From Planctomycetota bacterium (GTDB lineage: Bacteria > Planctomycetota > Phycisphaerae > Sedimentisphaerales > Anaerohalosphaeraceae): a DNA stretch of 7,373 nucleotides. The stretch lies in NCBI GenBank assembly GCA_003644175.1, contig QNBS01000114.1, positions 1-7,373 of the forward strand, read 5' to 3'. The first letter of the stretch is position 1; every line of letters begins with the position of its first letter. The notes under the pieces are model-generated. The model saw only the letters and a list, made by a program, of their open reading frames with translations. It had not been told where the DNA came from and made no database searches. This document shows positions 1-5,762 of this stretch, in pieces. The translations under genes and the position numbers were made by a program.

Positions 1-347
1 GCCCTTAGTTTGGCTTCGGCCTGGTCCCTGTGGGCCTGATAAAGCTCCGGTTCGATAGTGAACAGGACATCGCCGGTTTTGACATCCGCACTGGGTTCAA
101 ACTCGACGCTATCGAGGAACCCTTCGAGCCGGGTGCGTATTTCCACCGATGCGACGGATGCCGTCGTTCCGGTGAAATAATCGTAATTGGTTATATCCTT
201 TACGACGGGCTCGGCGACGGTGACCACGGGCGGCTCGACAGGAGGGGCTTCGACAAGACGCCCGGACACCAGCTTCCAGATAAGGGCGGCAACTACGGCG
301 ATACACAGGGCGGTCATCAGCCATGATTTGATTTTCAGTTTTTCCAT
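1..347 (-). CDS. RND efflux pump membrane-fusion (periplasmic adaptor) protein, N-terminal part
   Basis: This is the first 115 residues of a periplasmic adaptor that links an inner-membrane RND transporter to an outer-membrane channel; the gene runs off the left edge. The protein starts MEKLKIKSW and has one hydrophobic segment at about residues 8-27 (signal anchor or uncleaved signal peptide). A Pro/Val-rich linker follows, then the typical start of the first beta-barrel and lipoyl half-motif: TGTTASVASVEIRTRLEGFL, then VKTGDVLFTIEP and YQAHRDQAEAKL, the last being the beginning of the alpha-helical hairpin. The ATG at 347-345 overlaps the TAA stop of the upstream outer-membrane factor by one base (TAATG). 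An AGGAG at 356-360 lies eight bases before it, so translation is probably coupled. Substrate cannot be judged from this fragment. The HlyD/AcrA-type family call is secure from motif layout and neighbour. Confidence 0.9.
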   Translation of the reverse strand, partial: MEKLKIKSWLMTALCIAVVAALIWKLVSGRLVEAPPVEPPVVTVAEPVVKDITNYDYFTGTTASVASVEIRTRLEGFLDSVEFEPSADVKTGDVLFTIEPELYQAHRDQAEAKLR

Positions 348-1789
348 TACATTAGCTCCTGTTGGGACGGTCCGCCGCCGCCTAATGCGCGGTAGATATT
401 GATCAGGTTTGTTGTTACGGTTCCCCGGCTGCTTACAAATTCATCCTGCTGTTCGAAGAGCGAGCGCTCCATATCGAGCACATTCTGGAAATCGACTAAG
501 CCGGTGCGGTAGAGCGTTGTCACCAGGTCGACGGACTCTTTGGCGGCGACGACCGAATCATGCAGTTTGTCGCGGCGATCGCATTCCCGGACATAGGCCA
601 CCATGCTGTTTTCCACGTCTTCAAGGGCCTCCAGGACGGTCTGCCTGTAATCGAAATACGCTTCGTCGGCGACGGCCTCTTCGAATCTTATATTGCTGCG
701 AATGCGATCGCCGTCGAAGATATTCCAACTGAAAGACGGCCCGTAAGACCATGAGATATTGCCGGCTCTGAAGATGCCCGAAAGACTGCCTCTGGCCGAT
801 TCGAACAGGAAGTCTCCGAACAGGGTAAACTGCGGGTAGAGAAGGGCGGTGGCGACTCCAATCTGTGCTGTTTGGGCGGCAAGGCGGCGCTCGGCGCTGC
901 GGATGTCGGGTCTTTGCCGAATCAGATCCGCCGGAACGCCGACGCCGATATCGTCGGGAGGTTTGGGGATCGGCCGAATCTCACTCAACTCTTCGTAAAG
1001 TGTGCCGGGGTTTTGCCCGCTAAGAACCTCCAGGCGATGGGCCGTTTGCTTCAAGGTTTGTTTCAGTCGGGGTATGCTGGATTCTGTTCTGGCAAGGTTG
1101 AGTTCGGCCTGTCGAACGTCCAGTTGTGGAACCAGGCCGGCCTTGAACCTGTCGGCGGTGAGCACAAGCGTTGCTTCCTGTCTCTTGACATTTTCCTCTG
1201 CAAATTGAATCCTGGCCTGAAGCGTGCGCACCTGCACATAGTTTATCGCCACATCGGCGTACAATACGACCAGTACATCGCGAAGGTCCTCGAAAGCCGC
1301 TTCGAGGCTGTAATCGGCAGACTCGACATTGCGGCGGATGCGTCCCCACAGATCGATTTCCCATGAAGCGATTCCACCGGCGGTATAAAAGTTTTCGGTG
1401 CGTTTCAGTCCGCCGGTCGCCGGAGGCAAAATGCCCTCACTTATCCGAGCACGGGTGTATGAACCGACCGCATCTATATCGGGCACTCGCTCGCCGGCGG
1501 CTATTGCACGCAGCGACCGCGACTGCATGACGCGGGCGAGAGCCTGTTTGACGTCAAAGTTGGCCTGCCGGGTGCGTTCTATCAAATCATTGAGCAATGG
1601 ATCGTCGAGGCGCCTCCACCATGTCTGCAAGTCGGCGCCGGCGGTGCGAAGGCCTCGTACCGCCTTCCGGCGCCAGGCATCGGGCACCGCCGGATCAGGT
1701 CTGATATAATCAGGACCGACCGTGCAGCCCTGGCACATCAGAAATACCAATGTCGCCCGAAAAATCACGCACCTGGGTGCTGCCCCCAT
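347..1789 (-). CDS. RND efflux outer-membrane factor, NodT/OprM-type lipoprotein
   Basis: This 480-residue outer-membrane channel of a tripartite efflux pump is a normal length for the family. The N-terminus is a short signal peptide ending in CQGCTVGPDY; the GC-T-V-G-P-D-Y block is the usual lipidation site of NodT-type factors (Cys22), although the -3 position is Cys instead of Leu. Two TolC-like (OEP) repeats follow. Landmarks are ASWEIDLWGRIRRN (about 141-154), VPADLIRQRPDIRSAERRLA (about 285-304), QIGVATALLYPQFTL (309-323), GPSFSWNIFDGDRIRS (350-365), YRTGLVDFQNVLDMERSLF (427-445) and INIYRALGGG (463-472). An in-frame TGA lies six codons before the ATG, so this is the first possible ATG start; the ribosome-binding site is only a weak GGGGG. 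It is the promoter-proximal gene of the pump operon and divergent from the sulfatase. The exported substrate is unknown. Confidence 0.95.
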   Translation of the reverse strand: MGAAPRCVIFRATLVFLMCQGCTVGPDYIRPDPAVPDAWRRKAVRGLRTAGADLQTWWRRLDDPLLNDLIERTRQANFDVKQALARVMQSRSLRAIAAGERVPDIDAVGSYTRARISEGILPPATGGLKRTENFYTAGGIASWEIDLWGRIRRNVESADYSLEAAFEDLRDVLVVLYADVAINYVQVRTLQARIQFAEENVKRQEATLVLTADRFKAGLVPQLDVRQAELNLARTESSIPRLKQTLKQTAHRLEVLSGQNPGTLYEELSEIRPIPKPPDDIGVGVPADLIRQRPDIRSAERRLAAQTAQIGVATALLYPQFTLFGDFLFESARGSLSGIFRAGNISWSYGPSFSWNIFDGDRIRSNIRFEEAVADEAYFDYRQTVLEALEDVENSMVAYVRECDRRDKLHDSVVAAKESVDLVTTLYRTGLVDFQNVLDMERSLFEQQDEFVSSRGTVTTNLINIYRALGGGGPSQQELM

Positions 1790-1837
1790 AGTCTTGCCCC
1801 CGGTTCATCGAAAACGGCATCTGTTTCGAACGGTCAG

Positions 1838-1856
1838 CGGTGGGGTCAACCCCACC
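1838..1856. repeat. GC-rich palindrome in the divergent intergenic region
   Basis: Arms GGTGGGGT (1839-1846) and ACCCCACC (1849-1856) are perfectly complementary around a two-base CA centre. The element sits about 50 bases upstream of the efflux operon start and about 140 upstream of the sulfatase start. It could be an operator for a dimeric regulator, a hairpin in the efflux 5' leader, or a dispersed repeat. Only the symmetry is directly seen. Confidence 0.5.
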
Positions 1857-1959
1857 CTGCCGGCTGGTCGATAGCCTCTGCTCTGAGGAGGCTTATCGGC
1901 ATCATCGGTCGTCGACTTCAAGAGCAAAGGCGGGCCTTTTTAATGTGTGCATGGTATGA

Positions 1960-1965
1960 TATAAT
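1960..1965 (+). promoter_or_regulatory. Possible -10 box (TATAAT) for the sulfatase gene
   Basis: An exact TATAAT lies in an AT-rich run (1952-1972), 32 bases before the sulfatase ATG, which gives a sensible short leader. The hexamer 17 bases upstream (TTTTTA, 1937-1942) matches the -35 consensus poorly, so an activator or another sigma factor may be needed. Neighbouring TATGAT and GATATGAT strings are alternatives. Confidence 0.4.
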
Positions 1966-1986
1966 GATATGATTAGGGTTTTTTAC

Positions 1987-1993
1987 AGGAGAG
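1987..1993 (+). promoter_or_regulatory. Ribosome binding site of the sulfatase gene
   Basis: AGGAGAG lies at a normal distance (AGGAG is six bases from the ATG at 1998). It fixes the start at the Met that begins the twin-arginine signal peptide. Confidence 0.8.
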
Positions 1994-1997
1994 AAAG

Positions 1998-3557
1998 ATG
2001 AAGAGACGCGATTTTCTGAAGGCGACGGGGTTGGCGGCGGTGCTGCCGTTTTGTGAGGGGCTTATTGCGGCGGGTGGGAAGCGCCCGAATCTTGTGATTA
2101 TCCACACCGATGAGCACAACTTTCGTACGTTAGGGTGTTATCGTGCGTTGATGTCTAAAGAACAGGCGCTGATGTGGGGGGATGCTGTTGTAGAGACGCC
2201 GAATATCGACTGGCTTGCGAAGAATGGGGCGGTTTGTACGAGCTTCTATGCGACTACTCCTGTTTGCTCGCCTTCGCGGGCGGCGTTTGTGTCTGGTCGT
2301 TACCCGCACAATACGCCCGTAGTCACCAACAATATCGCGCTCGACGACGATATTATCACATTCGCCGAGATCCTTCGCCGCGCCGGTTATGCGACCGGTT
2401 ACGCGGGTAAATGGCATCTTGACGGGGGCGGCAAACCGCAGTGGGCGCCGAAGCGCAAATTCGGCTTTGAAGACAACCGCTATATGTTCAACCGCGGGCA
2501 CTGGAAACAACTCGAGGATACCTCCGACGGTCCGCGGATCAAGGCGCGCAACGCCGGCGGCGGGGCGAGCTACAGTGTTAAGGGCGCCGATGCAAAATCG
2601 TTTACGACCGACTTTCTGGCCGACAAGACTGTCGAGTTTGTCAAGGCTCACAGGGATGAGCCGTTTTGCTACATGGTCAGTCTGCCGGACCCGCACGGCC
2701 CGGATACGGTTCGGGAGCCTTATGATACGATGTTCAAGAGCCAGACGTACAAGACGCCGCGAACGTTCGATAAGGCTCTTGAGAACCTACCGAGTTGGGC
2801 AAGGCCCACCGGCCGCTTCAACGGCATGGCGCTCTATTACGGTATGGTCAAGTGTATCGACGATAATGTCGGCAAGATACTGAAGGTGCTGCGAGCAGAC
2901 AGGCTGATCGATAACACGATTGTTGTTTTCACCGCCGATCACGGCGACCTCCGCGGCGAGCATCATCGTCAGAACAAGGGTGTGCCGTTCGAGGGTTCGG
3001 CGAAGGTGCCGTTTGTGATTTACTACCCCGGCAAGATCAAGGGCGGCACGGTCATTGGCGAGACGTTGGGGTGTGTGGATTTTCTGCCGACGATTTTAAG
3101 CCTGATGGGCGTCAGGACCGCCGGCAAAGAGCAGGGCCGGGACGCTTCAAGACTCTTTACGGCCGGCAAGGCGCCTGCCGGTTGGGAGGATATTACGTTC
3201 GTCCGCAGTACCGGCGGGCAGGGGATCTGGCTGGCGGCGATTAGCGGCCGTTACAAGCTGATCTATTCGGGGCAGGACGATCCGTGGCTGTTCGATCTCG
3301 ATGAGGATCCGGACGAGCTGGTAAACGCCTTCTGCAAGGCCGACTGCCGCGAAACGGTTCGGACGATGTCGCGTCAGTTATTAGCCTACGGCAAGAAGTA
3401 TGGGGATTTGTATATCGATAATACAAGGATTGCAGCGGACCTGGCGTGGGCGATCGATGGAAGCGGTGCGTATGTTCCACAGCAAACTTTGAAACCGGCG
3501 ACTCCGCCGACACGCAAACGCGGGGGCAGGAAAGCCACACGCAAGACAAAAACCTGA
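1998..3557 (+). CDS. Tat-exported sulfatase (alkaline-phosphatase superfamily, Cys-type formylglycine enzyme)
   Basis: This 519-residue enzyme is predicted to hydrolyse sulfate esters, most plausibly on polysaccharides, outside the cytoplasm. The N-terminus MKRRDFLKATGLAA is a twin-arginine signal peptide. The metal-binding strand PNLVIIHTDEH follows (Asp38; the second position is Glu39 rather than the usual Asp). The catalytic signature is VCSPSRAAFVSGR, with Cys90 in the CxPxR motif that is converted to formylglycine by a maturase; no maturase gene is in the window. Further active-site landmarks are GYAGKWH (Lys138, His140), SLPDPHGP (His233), FTADHGD (Asp314, His315) and Lys328. The C-terminus carries the usual small-domain strand around LFDLDEDPDELVN (431-443) and ends in a Lys/Arg-rich tail (about 504-519) of no evident function. 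It is transcribed alone, divergent from the efflux operon and convergent with the sppA-like gene. Substrate and sulfatase subfamily cannot be assigned by eye; choline-sulfatase-like or glycan-sulfatase annotations are both possible. Confidence 0.95.
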   Translation: MKRRDFLKATGLAAVLPFCEGLIAAGGKRPNLVIIHTDEHNFRTLGCYRALMSKEQALMWGDAVVETPNIDWLAKNGAVCTSFYATTPVCSPSRAAFVSGRYPHNTPVVTNNIALDDDIITFAEILRRAGYATGYAGKWHLDGGGKPQWAPKRKFGFEDNRYMFNRGHWKQLEDTSDGPRIKARNAGGGASYSVKGADAKSFTTDFLADKTVEFVKAHRDEPFCYMVSLPDPHGPDTVREPYDTMFKSQTYKTPRTFDKALENLPSWARPTGRFNGMALYYGMVKCIDDNVGKILKVLRADRLIDNTIVVFTADHGDLRGEHHRQNKGVPFEGSAKVPFVIYYPGKIKGGTVIGETLGCVDFLPTILSLMGVRTAGKEQGRDASRLFTAGKAPAGWEDITFVRSTGGQGIWLAAISGRYKLIYSGQDDPWLFDLDEDPDELVNAFCKADCRETVRTMSRQLLAYGKKYGDLYIDNTRIAADLAWAIDGSGAYVPQQTLKPATPPTRKRGGRKATRKTKT

Positions 3558-3584
3558 TCGCCGAATCCAGACTATTCGTACTGG

Positions 3585-3604
3585 ATCCCCGCTTTCGCGG
3601 GGAT
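3585..3604. repeat. REP-like dispersed palindrome between convergent genes
   Basis: ATCCCCGC (3585-3592) and GCGGGGAT (3597-3604) form an eight-base-pair stem with a TTTC loop, flanked by CTGG and GACA. This matches a widespread class of bacterial intergenic repeats (the core CCCGCTTTCGCGGG with flanking TGGAT/ATGAC). It lies in the 84-bp gap between the sulfatase stop and the stop of the sppA-like gene. It may also act as a transcript-end hairpin, but no T-run follows directly on either strand, so I do not call it an intrinsic terminator. Confidence 0.75.
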
Positions 3605-3641
3605 GACATCGGGCGCTTTTTCTTTCCGCAACAGGGGCCGA

Positions 3642-4241
3642 TTACCAGGGTGCATTCCAGAGGTACATTAGTTGGGGCGTCGTTAGTTTGTGGAGTGTGT
3701 TGTGGTCGATTTCCCAGAGTTTTGTTTTTTTTGTTTCTGCGCCGAACAGCGTCGACAGCGAGAACAGTCGGTTGTATTCCACGACGCGGGCGCCTTTTAT
3801 GCCGGCGAGCTTCTCGGTCAGTTTGACGGCGTCTTCGAAATATCCAACCTGGTCGATGAGCTTCTCGTCGGCTGCCTCCTGGGCGCCGTAGATACTGCCG
3901 TCGGCTAATTGTCGGACCTCATCGGCTGTGAGATGTTCTTTTCTGCCGGCGGCCACGAGATTCACAAAGCGGTTATAGGCGGGGTTGATGAGCTTGTCGA
4001 ACAGGTATTTCTTCTGCTCATCGGTTGTCTCGGAGAACATGCTGGGCCAGTCTTTCTTCGGGCCTGACTTTATGACGACCGGCTGAATGCCGAGCTTTTC
4101 TTCGAGCAGGTCTTTGATCACAAGGTTGTTCATGATCACGCCGATCGAGCCGGTGATCGCGGTGGGCTCGGCGATGATCTGGTCGCAGGCCACCGACGTA
4201 TAGTAGCCCCCGGACGCGGCGACCGTCTGCATGAACGCCAC
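3642..4241 (-). CDS. SppA-like peptidase, C-terminal catalytic fragment
   Basis: This is the 199-codon part downstream of the internal stop. It could be translated separately only from GTG at 4241 or ATG at 4232, neither with a visible ribosome-binding site. It contains the nucleophile motif AASGGYYTSVACD (Ser at about residue 10 here, 170 of the full frame), then ITGSIGVI, a conserved S49 strand. The segment VIKSGPKKDWPSMF follows, in which the Lys before Asp (about 63 here, 223 in the full frame) fits the general-base Lys of the Ser-Lys dyad in SppA. Other family-typical parts are LADGSIYGAQEAADEKLIDQVG and the C-terminal PQLMYLWNAPW. Without the upstream half it would lack the membrane anchor and the first strands of the fold, so it is probably inactive alone. 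Confidence 0.7.
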   Translation of the reverse strand: MAFMQTVAASGGYYTSVACDQIIAEPTAITGSIGVIMNNLVIKDLLEEKLGIQPVVIKSGPKKDWPSMFSETTDEQKKYLFDKLINPAYNRFVNLVAAGRKEHLTADEVRQLADGSIYGAQEAADEKLIDQVGYFEDAVKLTEKLAGIKGARVVEYNRLFSLSTLFGAETKKTKLWEIDHNTLHKLTTPQLMYLWNAPW

Positions 4242-4256
4242 GACGGGCTTGTTGGT

Positions 4257-4721
4257 TTAGGCGCGGAATTTCATTATCTCGTTGTGGATCCGGTCGCTTG
4301 CCGAAACCGATCCGCCCGGCGTAACGGTGCGGATTATAATACCCTTGACGTTTTTGTCCGCCTTGACGGCCTTTAGCTGCTTGGTGAATTTCTGACTTTG
4401 CGCGCCGTCAATGAGCCCTTCCAGCCGCACTACCGCGATCTTTTTCGAGGCGGGGCCCTTGACGAGCACCTCTTCGGCGAAGCCGTCCCGCGAGTCGAAC
4501 AGCTCGCCCGGTCCGGATATGATTACGGCGGCCATCGCGATAATAGTGAAAAACAGGATGACGTTGGCGATGACCGAAAGAGCGATCACGATCCCCCAGA
4601 AGATACGCCAACCCGAGCCTTTCCGGCGTTGTTTCGGAGCGTCCATCGCGCCGATGGTTGTTTCAAGCGGCGTCGGCATGTTTTGGCCCGGCTCAGGGCC
4701 TTGGTTTTGGTCGTAGTCCAT
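4257..4721 (-). CDS. SppA-like peptidase, N-terminal membrane-anchor fragment
   Basis: This 154-residue piece contains a Gln/Pro-rich cytoplasmic N-tail, a basic stretch (KQRRKGSGWR, 30-39) and a long hydrophobic anchor (about 40-69). The first S49 strands follow: KIAVVRLEGLI (94-104), VKGIIIRTVTPGGSVSASD (125-143) and IHNEIMKFRA. The TPGGSVSASD block matches the SPGG-x-x-x-AS motif that shapes the oxyanion region in SppA/ClpP-fold proteases. The start ATG at 4721 is supported by AAAGGGG at 4728-4734 and a promoter just upstream. The catalytic Ser and Lys lie beyond the TAA, so a product ending here cannot be a protease. Confidence 0.75.
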   Translation of the reverse strand: MDYDQNQGPEPGQNMPTPLETTIGAMDAPKQRRKGSGWRIFWGIVIALSVIANVILFFTIIAMAAVIISGPGELFDSRDGFAEEVLVKGPASKKIAVVRLEGLIDGAQSQKFTKQLKAVKADKNVKGIIIRTVTPGGSVSASDRIHNEIMKFRA

Positions 4722-4753
4722 ATGTATCCCCTTTCAGGATAAATGTCGAGGTC

Positions 4754-4781
4754 ATTATACCCCCTGTGCGTGCAGTGTCAA
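4754..4781 (-). promoter_or_regulatory. Consensus sigma70-type promoter of the sppA-like gene
   Basis: On the minus strand TTGACA (4781-4776) and TATAAT (4759-4754) are both exact consensus hexamers, separated by 16 bases. Transcription would begin near 4747, giving a leader of about 25 bases before the ATG at 4721. This is the strongest housekeeping-type promoter visible in the window and suggests constitutive expression. Confidence 0.8.
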
Positions 4782-5160
4782 CTGCCGGCGTGGTGGGGCG
4801 GTACGGGACATAATGAAGAGTGAATAACGACTAATGAATAATGAAGTTGGGGCGTGGGGATTGTATATTGTAGATTGTAGATTGTATATTGTATATTGTA
4901 GATTGTATATAGCTGGGTAAATTGGGTTTGTTTTGTGAAAAGCGGCTTTTGGCTGTTGGCGATTGGCTGTTGGGCTTGTGGAATTGGGTTTGTTTTGCGG
5001 AAATGGGGGGAAATCCTAAATCCTAAGCTCGAAATCCGAAACAAGCACGAAATCCGAAATGCCAAGCTCGAAACGTGATGCGGTGGTATTGTGGGCACTG
5101 GTTTGTTACTCCTCCTGTTTTTGGTGCGGTGCAATCCCCCACTAAAAGATGGGGCTTAAC
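4782..5160. repeat. Intergenic dispersed-repeat mosaic, no credible gene
   Basis: The stretch is built from repeated motifs. TAATGAAGAGTGAATAACGA and the similar TAATGAATAATGAAG lie at about 4811-4846. A heptamer tandem array covers 4860-4908. AATTGGGTTTGTTTTG occurs at 4920-4935 and 4982-4997. CGAAATCCGAAA is repeated at about 5029-5060 beside TCCTAAATCCTAAGCTCGAAA. A CCCCA/TGGGG hairpin with an 8-base loop is at 5137-5154. The minus strand stays open over much of it only because the motifs lack stops; its peptides (FRIS, KTNPI, KQTQF) are low-complexity artefacts that I associate with planctomycete intergenic DNA. Confidence 0.7.
4860..4908. repeat. Seven-copy heptanucleotide tandem repeat (ATTGTAK)
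   Basis: Seven head-to-tail units of ATTGTAT or ATTGTAG run without gaps, in the order T, G, G, T, T, G, T at the last base. The array is AT-rich and starts about 80 bases upstream of the sppA-like promoter's -35 box. The unit is not a codon multiple and no gene crosses it, so copy-number change would not alter a protein. Confidence 0.9.
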
Positions 5161-5176
5161 TATTGGACGCACGCCC

Positions 5177-5201
5177 GTTCGTCTACGCTCAGGGCAGGCT
5201 C
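5177..5201. repeat. Possible fragment of a common dispersed repeat (CTACGCTCAGGGCAGG core)
   Basis: The string TTCGTCTACGCTCAGGGCAG resembles a dispersed intergenic element (TTCGACTACGCTCAGGACAGG-like) that I recall from many environmental bacterial genomes. Only one copy is in this window, so the assignment rests on recollection and not on internal repetition. Confidence 0.35.
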
Positions 5202-5251
5202 TTTGGCCCTCCTGCGGCGGGTAGACTCCTGCATTCTATTTTATGCGGGGC

Positions 5252-5280
5252 ATTATACCAGAAAGTTTGGTAAATGTCCA
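5252..5280 (-). promoter_or_regulatory. Near-consensus sigma70-type promoter facing repeat DNA
   Basis: On the minus strand TGGACA (5280-5275, five of six consensus bases) and TATAAT (5257-5252, exact) are separated by 17 bases. Transcription would start near 5245 and run into the repeat mosaic, where no credible gene begins before the sppA-like gene 500 bases further on, which has its own promoter. It may drive an untranslated RNA, serve as a distal sppA promoter, or be chance. Confidence 0.5.
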
Positions 5281-5293
5281 ATATTAAATGAAA

Positions 5294-5322
5294 TTCACCA
5301 CGAAGGCGCGAAGGACACGAAG
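5294..5322. repeat. Dispersed CACGAAGG-type repeat abutting a stop codon
   Basis: TTCACCACGAAGGCGCGAAG followed by GACACGAAG consists of near-repeats of the unit CACGAAGG(C/A). It belongs to a widely scattered intergenic element family whose chance translations read HHEG or FTTKARR. Its right end lies directly against the TAG stop (5325-5323) of the small membrane-protein gene, so the element borders, or slightly reshaped, that gene's 3' end. Confidence 0.65.
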
Positions 5323-5754
5323 CTACTTTGAGAACAGGGTGATTAGTTTCTGTATGAGTTCGATGCCGCTGTTGAGCAGAGGTAACAAAATCGCGAGTAC
5401 CACGACAATGATGACTATGATTGCGGTCTTAGGATTTCGGTGCAACCGTTGCTTGAATTGGTCCACGATGTCAGGAGGGACTTGGGATTGTTGCTGCTGG
5501 GTCTCGATTTCGTGGAGGATTTCAACGCAACCGGGTCCAGGTATGAAGTCGAGGGCGAATTCGCGTGGCGACTGGCCGCCCAATACATGATCAAATGCGC
5601 CGCAGAGTTCGAGTTTCCTCATCAAGCGAGAGTATTCGGGCTCGGAAATTGCGAACGCCTTGAGCGCTTCCGGTTTGTTCATCATATCGCGGCCATCCTC
5701 AAACCACTGTGCCAGTATTCTTATACAGCGGATTTCAGTCTCATTATATTTCAT
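5323..5754 (-). CDS. Small tail-anchored membrane protein of unknown function
   Basis: This 143-residue product was not recognised. Residues 1-80 are charged and probably helical, with a layout like a small winged-helix domain (ETEIRCIRILAQWFEDG; EPEYSRLMRKLELCGAFDHV; a short strand-like FALDFIPG). A Gln-rich linker (EIETQQQQSQ, 82-91) leads to a charged helix and one strong transmembrane segment (about 110-127, KTAIIVIIVVVLAILLPLL). A short amphipathic end (IELIQKLITLF) follows. The expected topology is a cytoplasmic N-domain with a C-terminal anchor. Its start lies eight bases after the stop of the upstream membrane-protein gene, which suggests one operon; the ribosome-binding site is weak (AGG eight to nine bases before the ATG). 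A DNA-binding role for the N-domain is speculation. The gene's 3' end touches a dispersed repeat. Confidence 0.75.
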   Translation of the reverse strand: MKYNETEIRCIRILAQWFEDGRDMMNKPEALKAFAISEPEYSRLMRKLELCGAFDHVLGGQSPREFALDFIPGPGCVEILHEIETQQQQSQVPPDIVDQFKQRLHRNPKTAIIVIIVVVLAILLPLLNSGIELIQKLITLFSK

Positions 5755-5762
5755 ATCGAAAC

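Larger units (their letters stand above)
3642..4721 (-). pseudogene. sppA: SppA-type signal peptide peptidase gene interrupted by one in-frame stop
   Basis: Positions 4721 to 3642 form one continuous reading frame of 359 sense codons' length, interrupted only by TAA at 4259-4257 (codon 155). The frame is the same on both sides, so this is a nonsense change and not a frameshift; a single CAA-to-TAA transition (Gln) would explain it. Both halves retain all expected S49 features, so the change is either very recent, a base-call or assembly error, or a suppressed stop. The downstream half has no Shine-Dalgarno-like sequence before its first GTG (4241) or ATG (4232), so efficient restart looks unlikely. 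TAA is also the real stop of this gene (3644-3642) and of the efflux outer-membrane gene, which argues against reassignment. Confidence 0.8.

Noticed and set aside
872..1366. 164-codon plus-strand frame
   Set aside because: It is antisense to the efflux outer-membrane factor, whose conserved motifs cover the whole interval.
1926..1941. AAAGG/CCTTT hairpin followed by T's, considered as an intrinsic terminator
   Set aside because: The stem is only five weak pairs and no plus-strand gene precedes it.
2130..2696. 188-codon minus-strand frame antisense to the sulfatase
   Set aside because: It is a shadow frame in high-GC coding DNA; the plus strand carries the full sulfatase motif set.
3241..3609. 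Minus-strand open frame beginning SSPRKRGSS
   Set aside because: It starts inside the REP-like palindrome and otherwise lies antisense to the sulfatase. The SPRKRGSS string is a well-known chance translation of this repeat.
4860..4908. Tandem array considered as a CRISPR
   Set aside because: Units are 7 bases with no spacers.
4778..5134. Minus-strand open frame of 118 codons across the repeat mosaic
   Set aside because: The translation is repetitive (FRIS, KTNPI, KQTQF, YTIYN) and follows the DNA repeats. It has no plausible ribosome-binding site or domain.
5160..5234. 24-codon minus-strand frame just downstream of the orphan promoter
   Set aside because: It has no Shine-Dalgarno sequence and lies within repeat-like sequence; an Arg-rich composition alone is not evidence.
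5149..5331. Plus-strand 60-codon open frame
   Set aside because: It spans two dispersed repeats and an opposing promoter, and shows no coding character.
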